Positions 25,004 through 34,449 of a DNA stretch of 64,000 nucleotides are shown here, piece after piece. Every line of letters starts with the position of its first letter. Within the stretch, counting starts at the first letter, position 1. Both the position numbers and the translations under genes were made by a program. The DNA is taken from positions 5,209,001-5,273,000 of the forward strand of contig NZ_CP015637.1 of the NCBI RefSeq assembly GCF_001708445.1, given 5' to 3'. The notes below the pieces were generated by a model. The model was not told the origin of the DNA and did not search any database. It saw only the letters and a list, made by a program, of their open reading frames with translations. This DNA is from Pseudomonas fluorescens. GTDB lineage: Bacteria; Pseudomonadota; Gammaproteobacteria; Pseudomonadales; Pseudomonadaceae.

Positions 25004-27568
25004 TCAGATATCCCAGATCACGTTGATCGCAAAGTTGCGACCGGGCTGGGTCAGGCGGTCGAGATTGGCAGGGCCGGTCACCGCGGCTTCACCCACGCTG
25101 TCGTAGCTGCGCACGTCATCCCAGTTCCAGTACTTCTTGTCGGTGAGGTTGTAGAGGCCGCCATTGATGGTCACGTCGTTGGTGACTTTGTAGAAGGCGG
25201 TCAGGTCGACGACACCGAAACCAGGGGTCTTGAAGGGGCCGCTGGTGTCGCCGTCCGGTGCGTGGAAGGTACTGCTGTCGACGCGATCCTGCTTTTTCAC
25301 CAGGGTCCAGCTCAGCAGGCCACCGTAGTTGTCCTGCTCGTAGCCCAGGCCGAATACGCCTTTGAGCGGGTTGACGCTGTTCAGCGGTTCGCCGTTATCG
25401 TCGTTGCGACCGTAGGCATAGGACACCGAACCTTGGGTGTACAGGCCCTGAGGTGCACCGAACGCATCCAGGTTCAGGCGGCCTTTGGCTTCCGCGCCCT
25501 TGATGGTGGCGCGCTTGATATTGATGGCCTGGAACTGTTCGAGGGTGCCGCCGACAACGGCGTTGTCTTCGTCGATGAAGTCGCGGTACTTGTTATAGAA
25601 CGCGGTGATCTCGAAGGAGCCCGCGTCGAACTTGCCGCGAATCCCGGTTTCGAGACCCTTGCTGGTTTCCGGCTTGAGGTCCGGGTTCGGCTCGACGGTG
25701 TAGCCCAGGTTCAGGTTTTCAAAGCGGCCGTACAGCGCCTTGGCGGAGGGTGTACGGAAACCTTCGGCATATTGGCCGAACCAGGTGTATTGATCGGTCA
25801 GGGCGTAGGTCAGGCCAAACTTGGGCGTCACGCGGTGCCAGGTCTTTTCCTGGTCGCTCACGGGGTCGGCCCCCGTGGGGTTTACGGTATTGAGGAACGC
25901 CTGGGTCAGCTTGGGCTTGAGCTGGGTGTAGTCGTAGCGCACGGCGGGCAGGAAGGTCCACTTGCCCCAGGTGACCTGGTCTTGTGCAAACAGCGAATAG
26001 GTGTTGATGGTCGGGTCCGGGAAGTCGCTGGATTTATTCACGCTGTCACTGGCCATTGGGCTGGGCGCGCCCACGGCCGTGCAACCACTGCCGACGACCA
26101 GGCAGGTGGCGCTGCCTTCGCGCGAGCCGGTGACTTTTTGCTGCTTGAGGGTGGTGCCATAGGTCACTTGGTGATCGGTCTCACCGAGGCTGAACGCTTT
26201 GTCCAACTGCGCGTCGAAAACCCACTGTTTTTCTTCGTAAAGCGTGTCGCGGGTGCGCAAGACGCGACGGCCCGATTGATAGATTTCGGCGGTGGTCTGG
26301 TCGGTCTTGGCGATCTGGTAGTTGAGGCTGGTCTTGATGCGGTCGGCAATCGGCGACTCAAGGGCAACGCTGTTTTCCAGGCCGAAACGTTCACGGGTAA
26401 TGGTGTCGTTACCGCGACGATCACGGTAGAGGTTGAAGCCTCGGCCGCCGATGAACGGGCCGCCCACCGCGTTCTTCAGGTTGACGTCGCGATCATCCTT
26501 GTACTTCTCATACGTCACGCCCAGGCGGTTGTCATCGCCATAATTCCAGCCCAACTTGGCCAGCACGTTGGTGGTGCGCGCGTCCTCCGGGTTGGCGCCC
26601 GTGCGGGCCAGGCCGGTAGCGTTGTTGCCGTCGTAGGATTCGGTTTCATGGCCATTGCGCTGGCTCAGGTGCAACAGGCCGTCGAAGTCCTGCAAACGGC
26701 CGGCGACCGTGGCGGAGGTCAGCCAGCTTTCGTCGGCGGAGCTGTAGCCGGTTTTCAGACGGGCGCCGACGTCCTGGCCGGGCTTGATGATGTCATCCGG
26801 GTCAAGGGTGAAGTAACTCACCGCGCCGCCGATGGCACTGCTGCCGTACAGGGCCGAGGCCGGTCCGCGCAGGATCTCCACGCGCTTGACGATTTCCGGG
26901 TCGACGTAGTTGCGACGGGTCTTGGCGTAGGGGCCGTTGAAGAAGTTGTCCGGCACTTCGACACCATCCACCTGGGTGAGGATGCGGTCGCCGTCGATGC
27001 CACGGATGTTGTAGCCCGCGTTGCCGGAACGGGTGCCTGCGCCGCCCACCGAGACGCCGGGCTCGTAGCGCGCCAGTTCGCGAATGGTGTTGACGTTCTG
27101 GCGGTCCAGCTCTTCGCGGCCATGTACGCTGACGGTGCTCGGTACGCTGTTGATGTCCTGCTCATTACGGGTGGCGCTGATGGTCACCTGTTGCAGATTC
27201 AACGTGCTGCCCGCCACGCGCTTTTCCAGCACGATGTTGTTATTGCCCAATTTGCGGTAGCTCAGGTTGGTCCCCACCAACAAGCGCTCCAGGGCTTTTT
27301 CCGGTGACAGCGCACCGTGTACGCCAGGGGACGATACACCCTGGCCCAGCTCCGCCGGCAGGCCGATTTGCCAGCCGGTCACGCTGGTGAAGGCATTCAG
27401 GGCCGAGACCAGCGGCTGCTGCTCAATGCTGAAACGGTAGTTGCCGTGGCTGCGGGCAACGGGCTCGGTGGTCGTGGCGGCCATCACGGGCGCACCGGCC
27501 AGCAGGATGGCGACGGTCAGCAAGGACAGCACGGGCGAAGAAGACCGGCGGTTGAAACGAGAGGACAT
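25004..27568 (-). CDS. hxuA: TonB-dependent heme receptor with signalling domain (HxuA type)
   Basis: An 854-residue outer-membrane receptor. Signal peptide at 1-30 (LLTVAILLAGAPVMA); STN signalling domain at about 48-110 (SALNAFTSVTGWQIGLPAEL); a TonB-box-like QQVTISATR at about 125; plug domain with YNIRGIDGDRILTQVDGVEV; then a 22-strand barrel ending in a terminal aromatic/Ile pattern (NFAINVIWDI). It fits the hemoglobin/transferrin/lactoferrin receptor subfamily. The STN domain together with upstream sigma and anti-sigma genes marks a cell-surface signalling system equal to P. aeruginosa HxuIRA; the flanking heme oxygenase supports heme as substrate. A Fur-like box precedes it. Confidence 0.9.
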   Translation of the reverse strand: MSSRFNRRSSSPVLSLLTVAILLAGAPVMAATTTEPVARSHGNYRFSIEQQPLVSALNAFTSVTGWQIGLPAELGQGVSSPGVHGALSPEKALERLLVGTNLSYRKLGNNNIVLEKRVAGSTLNLQQVTISATRNEQDINSVPSTVSVHGREELDRQNVNTIRELARYEPGVSVGGAGTRSGNAGYNIRGIDGDRILTQVDGVEVPDNFFNGPYAKTRRNYVDPEIVKRVEILRGPASALYGSSAIGGAVSYFTLDPDDIIKPGQDVGARLKTGYSSADESWLTSATVAGRLQDFDGLLHLSQRNGHETESYDGNNATGLARTGANPEDARTTNVLAKLGWNYGDDNRLGVTYEKYKDDRDVNLKNAVGGPFIGGRGFNLYRDRRGNDTITRERFGLENSVALESPIADRIKTSLNYQIAKTDQTTAEIYQSGRRVLRTRDTLYEEKQWVFDAQLDKAFSLGETDHQVTYGTTLKQQKVTGSREGSATCLVVGSGCTAVGAPSPMASDSVNKSSDFPDPTINTYSLFAQDQVTWGKWTFLPAVRYDYTQLKPKLTQAFLNTVNPTGADPVSDQEKTWHRVTPKFGLTYALTDQYTWFGQYAEGFRTPSAKALYGRFENLNLGYTVEPNPDLKPETSKGLETGIRGKFDAGSFEITAFYNKYRDFIDEDNAVVGGTLEQFQAINIKRATIKGAEAKGRLNLDAFGAPQGLYTQGSVSYAYGRNDDNGEPLNSVNPLKGVFGLGYEQDNYGGLLSWTLVKKQDRVDSSTFHAPDGDTSGPFKTPGFGVVDLTAFYKVTNDVTINGGLYNLTDKKYWNWDDVRSYDSVGEAAVTGPANLDRLTQPGRNFAINVIWDI

Positions 27569-27668
27569 CGAGAGCGCTCCGGAGGTACGAGTCTTATAGT
27601 TGCGAACCGTTCCAAATAGGAATCAGTTGCATTGGCTAAGACGAGACGTACTGCCGCAGGCTATCGAG

Positions 27669-27683
27669 TAAAAATAATTCTCA
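27669..27683 (-). promoter_or_regulatory. Candidate Fur box before the heme receptor gene
   Basis: The minus strand reads TGAGAATTATTTTTA, matching 11 of 14 defined positions of the 7-1-7 Fur consensus TGATAATNATTATCA. It lies 100 bp upstream of the receptor ATG, just beyond the anti-sigma stop. Confidence 0.5.
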
Positions 27684-27684
27684 T

Positions 27685-28653
27685 TTAGTTCAAGATCACC
27701 AGCGCCGGATATTCCGACAGCTTGGCCGAGGTGATGTGCGCCAGGGAACGCACCACGTCCAGCGGTTGGTCGAGGCGGTAATTGCCGGTGACGGCGATGC
27801 TGGCGAGCTTGTCGTTGGTGTTGACGATCCAGCCCGGGTAATAGCGGCGCAATTCGGCAAGCACTTCGCTCATCGGGCAGTTTTCGAAAATCAGCCGGCC
27901 CTGGACCCAGGCCAGGTCTTTGTTGGCATCGAGTTTGGCGGGCGGCCCAAAGCCCTTGGGGCCGATACGGATGCTTTCGCCCGCGCTCAAGCGCACACGG
28001 GCGTCGTCGAAGGTAGTGCTCAGGTCGACATCGCCGCGCTGCACTTGCACCTGGGCTTCGCCATTGAGGTAGCGCACGGCGAAGGCCGTGTCGCGCACGC
28101 TGGCGCGGACGGGGCCTGCGTCGATTTCCAGGGGCAGGCCACGGCTGGGTACCACTTCGAAAAACGCCTCGCCCTGGTACAGGCGGGCGATGCGCTGATG
28201 GTCCTCGATGCGGCTGGAAAACGCCGAATTGGTATTCAGCAGTACTTTCGACCCATCGTCCAATTGCAGGCGCTGGCGCTCACCTACCACGGTGAGATGG
28301 TCCGCCTGCAGGCGCACGGGCAGGTTGCTGAAACTGAACAACCCCAGCAGCAACACGGCAGCGGTGGCCAAGGGTTTCCAATGCGGCTGCAGGCGACGCC
28401 AGGCGCTGGGTTTGCGTGGCGCCGCCAGGGCCACCGCGGCACTGTGTACGGGAGCGCCACCCCAGGCAGCCTGCGCCTTCCCGAACGCATGGACGTGCGC
28501 CGGGTCGCGGGCCAGCCACGCTTCAAACTCGGCCTGCTGCCCGGCCCGCGGGCACTGCAAGGCGATCAGCCAGTCCAGTGCCTGGTCCATAGCCGGGTCT
28601 TGCAACACCTCATCCGCCAGCTCATGGGGGCGCAGGTTATTCGGGTCCATCAC
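27685..28653 (-). CDS. hxuR: FecR-family anti-sigma factor (HxuR type)
   Basis: A 322-residue inner-membrane regulator. The cytosolic N-terminus (about 10-60, QALDWLIALQCP..FEAWLARDPAHVHAFG) binds the sigma factor. One TM segment follows (about 93-110, LATAAVLLLGLFSF), then a periplasmic FecR domain (about 120-220) and an STN-like end (LIFENCPMSEVLAELRRYYPGWI). It receives the signal from the receptor's STN domain and frees the sigma factor. It lies 74 bp after the sigma gene and 116 bp before the receptor, all on one strand. Confidence 0.9.
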   Translation of the reverse strand: MMDPNNLRPHELADEVLQDPAMDQALDWLIALQCPRAGQQAEFEAWLARDPAHVHAFGKAQAAWGGAPVHSAAVALAAPRKPSAWRRLQPHWKPLATAAVLLLGLFSFSNLPVRLQADHLTVVGERQRLQLDDGSKVLLNTNSAFSSRIEDHQRIARLYQGEAFFEVVPSRGLPLEIDAGPVRASVRDTAFAVRYLNGEAQVQVQRGDVDLSTTFDDARVRLSAGESIRIGPKGFGPPAKLDANKDLAWVQGRLIFENCPMSEVLAELRRYYPGWIVNTNDKLASIAVTGNYRLDQPLDVVRSLAHITSAKLSEYPALVILN

Positions 28654-28727
28654 GGTGTGCCTCGGGTCTTCGCCACGTTTTATTTATCTTTTCTACAGCC
28701 TTGGTCGACATTTCTGTCGGATGAAGC

Positions 28728-29246
28728 TTAAGGCTGATCCAGCCGTTCGGCCACACCTACGCAGATGGCCATGATCAATTTCAGTTCCTTTTGCACGGTG
28801 CTCAAGGACACGTTCAACTGATCGGCAATCTCCTGGTAGCTGCAACCGTGCAGGCGGCTGAGGATGAAAATCTGCTGCTGGCGCGCGCTCAACCGGCCAA
28901 GGCTGACACTCAAGTGTTCGAGCAATTGTTCGGCCTGGGTGGCGTCTTCGGGGGGGCTGATGGGGGCAGCGACGCTTTGCAGGATGTCCAGTGGCACATC
29001 TTCCTGCAGCGTGCGGGCCTGGACCCTGCGCGAGCGCAAGTGATCCAGCGCCAGGTTACGGGCGGTCTGGTAGACGAAGGGTTCAAGGTGGTCGATAGGC
29101 CGCTCGCTCAGGGCCCGGGTGACGCGCAGGTAGGTTTCCTGCACCAGGTCTTCGGCGGTGCTGGGGTTATTCACCATCCGCTGCAAGGTGCGTAGCAGAA
29201 TCAGCCGTTGGCTGAGAAAGACATGGTTGAAGCGAGATAGGCTCAC
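28728..29246 (-). CDS. hxuI: FecI-type ECF sigma factor (HxuI type)
   Basis: A 172-residue ECF sigma. Region 2 contains DLVQETYLRVTRA (about 33-45) and FVYQTARNLALDHLRSRR; region 4 contains SARQQQIFILSRLHGCSYQEIADQLNVSLSTVQKEL with the helix-turn-helix. It is expected to direct transcription of the adjacent receptor gene when heme is bound outside. The start is GTG at 29246; there is no earlier in-frame start with a better signal. A near-perfect Fur box lies 28-42 bp upstream, so iron represses it. Confidence 0.88.
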   Translation of the reverse strand: MSLSRFNHVFLSQRLILLRTLQRMVNNPSTAEDLVQETYLRVTRALSERPIDHLEPFVYQTARNLALDHLRSRRVQARTLQEDVPLDILQSVAAPISPPEDATQAEQLLEHLSVSLGRLSARQQQIFILSRLHGCSYQEIADQLNVSLSTVQKELKLIMAICVGVAERLDQP

Positions 29247-29273
29247 AGTGATACCTGACCGATTGGCAGTTAA

Positions 29274-29288
29274 TGATAATGCTTATCA
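29274..29288 (-). promoter_or_regulatory. Fur box upstream of the ECF sigma gene
   Basis: TGATAATGCTTATCA matches 13 of 14 positions of the 7-1-7 Fur consensus. It is placed to overlap the promoter of the sigma-factor gene, giving iron repression of the whole heme-signalling system. Confidence 0.8.
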
Positions 29289-29348
29289 TCAATGCAAATG
29301 GCAAGTGGCACTTTGCTGCAACACGGTGAACTTGGCAGACGCGCGCTT

Positions 29349-29484
29349 TTGTGGCGAGCGGGCTTGCCCCGCGTTGGGCTGCGTAGCAGCCCTAATAAGA
29401 ACACCGCGTTTTTCCAGGCAAAACGCGGCGGCAGTTTTTGGGGCTGCTACGCAGCCCAACGCGGGGCAAGCCCGCTCGCCACAA
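29349..29484. repeat. Perfect 44-bp inverted repeat with an inner hairpin
   Basis: Arms at 29349-29392 and 29441-29484 are exact reverse complements over 44 bp (starting TTGTGGCGAGCGGGCTTGCC). The 48-bp spacer holds its own hairpin (CCGCGTTTT / AAAACGCGG). It belongs to the GTGGCGAGCGGGCTTGCC repeat class also seen singly at 44413 and 46252, distinct from the GGGGGCTTGCCCCC class. It lies between the ends of the sigma-gene promoter region and gap. Confidence 0.9.
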
Positions 29485-29570
29485 CAAGCCCGCTTGCCGC
29501 ATAAGCCCGCTTGCCACAGTAAGCCCGCTCACCAAAATAAGCCCGCTTGCCACAACAAGCCCCGCCTGAA
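29468..29570. repeat. Tandem array of 17-18-bp half-repeats
   Basis: The unit AAGCCCGCTTGCCACAAC recurs from 29468, 29486, 29503, 29521, 29539 and 29557 (last copy partial), with small changes. The first unit is the outer end of the 44-bp inverted repeat, so the array looks like repeated copying of one repeat arm. Together with the inverted repeat it fills the stretch between hxuI and gap. Confidence 0.88.
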
Positions 29571-29578
29571 CACAGGCG

Positions 29579-30580
29579 TTATTCGGCGTTGCACAGCGCC
29601 AGGCAGTTATCCAGCATGCGGTTGGAGAAGCCCCATTCGTTGTCGTACCAGGCCAGCACCTTCAGCAATTTGCCGCTGACCTTGGTGTGATTGGCGTCGA
29701 AGATCGACGACAACGGGTTATGGTTGAAGTCACTGGATACCAGCGGCAGGGTGTTGTAGCCGAGGATTTTCGAGTGCTGGCTGGCTTCCTTGAGCAGCGC
29801 GTTGACTTCTTCCGCGGTAGCTTCTTTCTTCAGTTGTACGGTGAGGTCCACCAGCGACACGTTGATCACGGGTACCCGAACGGCCATGCCGGTCAGTTTG
29901 CCCGCCAGTTCCGGCAGTACCAGGCCAACCGCTTCGGCGGCGCCGGTCTTGCTCGGGATCATGTTCTGGGTGGCCGAACGCGCCCGGTACGGGTCGGTAT
30001 GGTAGACATCGGTCAGGTTCTGGTCGTTGGTGTAGGCGTGAATCGTGGTCATCAAGCCGCTTTCGATGCCCAGCTCGCGATGCAGCACTTGGGCCACCGG
30101 CGCCAGGCAGTTGGTGGTGCAGGAGGCGTTGGAGATGATCTGGTGGGATTGACGCAGAATGTCATGGTTCACGCCGTAGACCACGGTAGCGTCCGCGCCC
30201 TTGGCCGGGGCCGAGATGATTACCTTGCGCGCGCCAGCGGTAATATGGGCGGCCGCCTTGTCGCGGTCGGTGAACAGACCGGTGCATTCGAACACCACGT
30301 CGATCTTGTGCGCGGCCCATGGCAGGTCGGCCGGGTTGCGAATGGCACTGACGGCGATCCGGTCACCGTTGACGGTCAGGCTTTCCTGATCGTGGGCGAC
30401 CTCTGCCTCGAAAGTACCGTGTACGGTGTCGTATTTGAGCAGGTGGGCATTGATCGAACTGTCGCCCAAATCATTGATGGCGACGATCTGCAAATCCTGG
30501 CGGTAGCCTTGGGTATACAGTGCGCGCAGGACATTGCGGCCGATACGGCCAAAACCATTGATTGCGATTCGAAGAGTCAT
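29579..30580 (-). CDS. gap: Glyceraldehyde-3-phosphate dehydrogenase, type I
   Basis: A 333-residue NAD-dependent GAPDH. Visible: nucleotide-binding [14 protein letters not shown] (about 5-18), catalytic [12 protein letters not shown] (about 150-161, Cys about 154), and the C-terminal [12 protein letters not shown]. It oxidises glyceraldehyde-3-phosphate formed by the Entner-Doudoroff route. Divergent from edd with 221 bp between them and one HexR palindrome near each promoter. In Pseudomonas this gap copy belongs to the HexR-controlled glucose regulon. Confidence 0.96.
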   Translation of the reverse strand: MTLRIAINGFGRIGRNVLRALYTQGYRQDLQIVAINDLGDSSINAHLLKYDTVHGTFEAEVAHDQESLTVNGDRIAVSAIRNPADLPWAAHKIDVVFECTGLFTDRDKAAAHITAGARKVIISAPAKGADATVVYGVNHDILRQSHQIISNASCTTNCLAPVAQVLHRELGIESGLMTTIHAYTNDQNLTDVYHTDPYRARSATQNMIPSKTGAAEAVGLVLPELAGKLTGMAVRVPVINVSLVDLTVQLKKEATAEEVNALLKEASQHSKILGYNTLPLVSSDFNHNPLSSIFDANHTKVSGKLLKVLAWYDNEWGFSNRMLDNCLALCNAE

Positions 30581-30604
30581 TGGAAAGTGCCTGTCGTCGA
30601 TTTG

Positions 30605-30619
30605 TTGTAAGAATTACAA
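30605..30619 (-). promoter_or_regulatory. HexR operator, gap side
   Basis: TTGTAAGAATTACAA is a perfect TTGT-N7-ACAA palindrome, 25 bp upstream of the gap start codon. HexR releases such sites on binding the Entner-Doudoroff intermediate KDPG. Confidence 0.8.
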
Positions 30620-30666
30620 GATTATTCGCATAAAAATAGAAAACAAGCCTTTTTAGTGGCAATATT

Positions 30667-30681
30667 TTGTTCAATCTACAA
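30667..30681 (+). promoter_or_regulatory. HexR operator, edd side
   Basis: TTGTTCAATCTACAA is a second TTGT-N7-ACAA site, 120 bp before the edd start and 48 bp from the gap-side site. Two operators in one divergent region match the known HexR arrangement at gap/edd in P. putida. Confidence 0.75.
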
Positions 30682-30801
30682 CGAGTGACCTGAATCAACT
30701 GGTCCGATGATTTAAACGACTCCCTGCCATCCCATGTGCTGCGGGCGTTTGATCAGCATAGACACTCAGGTCGCCACATCCGTTAGCCTGGAGTTCTACA
30801 C

Positions 30802-32624
<1,823 letters not shown>

Positions 32625-32628
<4 letters not shown>

Positions 32629-33581
32629 AGCTTGCGCTGGTCGGTGATATCGGGGGTACCAACGCCCGTTTTGCGTTGTGGCGGGATCAGGCCCTGCATT
32701 CGATTCGTGTGCATGCCACGGCGGATCACAAGAGCCCTGAAGACGCGATCAAGGTCTATCTCCAGGAAGAAGGCCTGAAAATCGGCGACATCGGTGCGGT
32801 GTGCCTGTCGGTGGCCGGTCCGGTGAGCGGGGATGAATTTAAATTCACCAACAATCACTGGCGTTTGAGCAAGACTGCGTTTTGCCGGGCTTTGCAGGTG
32901 GATGAGCTGTTGCTGGTGAATGATTTCTCGGCCATGGCCCTGGGCATGACCCGCCTTAAGCCCGACGAGTTCCGCGTGGTCTGCGAAGGCACGCCGGAGC
33001 CGTTGCGCCCGGCGGTGGTGATCGGCCCGGGCACCGGCCTGGGTGTCGGCACCTTGCTGGACTTGGGCGGCGGCCGTTGGGCCGCGTTGCCGGGGGAGGG
33101 TGGTCATGTCGACCTGCCCCTGAGCAGCCCGCGGGAAGCCCAGCTGTGGCAGCACATTTACAATGAGATCGGCCATGTCAGCGCCGAAAGCGTCTTGAGT
33201 GGCGCCGGTTTGCCGCGTCTGTACCGGGCGATCTGTGCCGTGGACGGCCACACCCCGGTGCTGGAAACTCCTGAAGCCGTGACGGCGGCAGGCCTGGCCG
33301 GCGACCCGGTGGCGATGGAAGTCTTGGATCAGTTCAGCATCTGGCTGGGCAGGGTCGCGGGTAACAACGTGCTGACCACGGGTGGTCGCGGTGGCGTCTA
33401 CATCGTGGGCGGTGTGATACCGAGGTTTGCCGACTTCTTTATCCACAGCGGTTTTGCCAAAAGCTTCAGCGACAAAGGCTGCATGAGCGACTACTTCAAA
33501 GGTATTCCGGTGTGGTTGGTGACCGCGCCGTATTCCGGATTGACCGGGGCTGGCGTCGCACTGGAACAGGCGTTTGCATAG
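32625..33581 (+). CDS. glk: Glucokinase
   Basis: A 318-residue bacterial glucokinase. It begins with the phosphate-binding [15 protein letters not shown] and has [19 protein letters not shown], the catalytic-Asp segment [12 protein letters not shown] (about 103-114), and GPGTGLGVG. It phosphorylates cytosolic glucose. The GTG start overlaps the edd stop (GTGA at 32625), implying translational coupling. A REPIN separates it from gltR. Confidence 0.95.
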
Positions 33582-33586
33582 GGACT

Positions 33587-33682
33587 GATGGCCTCATCGG
33601 GGCAAGCCCCTCCCACATTTGGAACGTATTCCAATGTAGGAGGGGTGGTGCGACGATTCGACTTGCCCCCGATGAGGCCATC
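33587..33682. repeat. REPIN between glk and gltR
   Basis: Outer arms GATGGCCTCATCGGGG / CCCCGATGAGGCCATC plus a single-base length difference enclose an inner pair (CCTCCCACATTTGGAA / CCAATGTAGGAGGGG). Its place inside the operon means it may tune or stabilise the upstream mRNA. Confidence 0.85.
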
Positions 33683-33696
33683 AATAACACCCCCAT

Positions 33697-33704
33697 AACA
33701 ACAA
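33697..33704 (+). promoter_or_regulatory. Crc/Hfq-type A-rich motif before gltR
   Basis: AACAACAA matches the AANAANAA pattern bound by Hfq with Crc, and it touches the Shine-Dalgarno GGAGGA 11 bases before the GTG start. Occupation would block translation of gltR during catabolite repression. Confidence 0.55.
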
Positions 33705-33714
33705 GGAGGACCCC

Positions 33715-34449
33715 GTGAGCGTAATCAGTAAATCGATTCTCCTCGTCGATGACGACCAGGAAATCCGCGAATTGCTGCAAACCTACCTCAGTCGTGCCGG
33801 CTTCCAGGTGCGTGGCGTGCCGGATGGCGCGGGGTTCCGCCAGGCTATGAACGAAGCGCCGTGCGACCTGGTTATCCTTGATGTGATGCTGCCGGACGAA
33901 GACGGTTTCAGCCTTTGCCGCTGGATTCGCCAACACCCGCGCCAGGCGCAGGTGCCCATCATTATGCTCACGGCCAGTTCCGACGAAGCCGACCGCGTGA
34001 TCGGCCTGGAGCTGGGCGCCGATGACTACATCGGCAAACCCTTCAGCCCCCGCGAGTTGCAAGCGCGCATCAAGGCCCTGTTGCGCCGCTGCCAGTTTGG
34101 CCAGGAGCGCAGCGGCAATGGCGACGTGCTGGTGTTCGATGAATGGCGCCTGGACATGATCAGCCACCGCCTGTTTCATGTGGACGGTGAAGAGGTGATT
34201 CTCTCCGGTGCCGACTTTGCCTTGCTCAAGTTGTTTCTCGATCACCCGCAACAGATCCTCGACCGCGACACCATCGGCAACGCCACCCGTGGCCGTGACC
34301 TGATGCCGCTGGACCGCATCGTCGACATGGCCGTCAGCCGCTTGCGCCAACGCCTGCGCGATACCGAAAAACCCCCGAGGCTGATCCGCACTGTGCGTGG
34401 CAGCGGTTATCAACTGGCAGCCAGCGTGGTTGCCGGCAATGCCCACTGA
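33715..34449 (+). CDS. gltR: Response regulator GltR
   Basis: A 244-residue OmpR-type regulator. Receiver: LLVDDDQEIRE, DLVILDVMLPDEDG (phospho-Asp), DDYIGKPF. C-terminal winged helix ends RTVRGSGYQLAAS. It starts with GTG at 33715 behind a strong AAGGAGGA. With GtrS it regulates glucose uptake and ED-pathway genes in Pseudomonas. The kinase gene overlaps its 3' end by 11 bp. Confidence 0.93.
   Translation: MSVISKSILLVDDDQEIRELLQTYLSRAGFQVRGVPDGAGFRQAMNEAPCDLVILDVMLPDEDGFSLCRWIRQHPRQAQVPIIMLTASSDEADRVIGLELGADDYIGKPFSPRELQARIKALLRRCQFGQERSGNGDVLVFDEWRLDMISHRLFHVDGEEVILSGADFALLKLFLDHPQQILDRDTIGNATRGRDLMPLDRIVDMAVSRLRQRLRDTEKPPRLIRTVRGSGYQLAASVVAGNAH

Noticed and set aside
24989..27307. 772-codon frame antisense to the heme receptor gene
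   Set aside because: Same cause: codon bias of the true gene leaves the complementary frame open. Composition is unnatural for a protein.
29247..29578. CRISPR-like array suggested by regular repeats upstream of gap
   Set aside because: The units are contiguous 17-18-bp tandem copies of a REP arm without unique spacers, and no cas gene is nearby.
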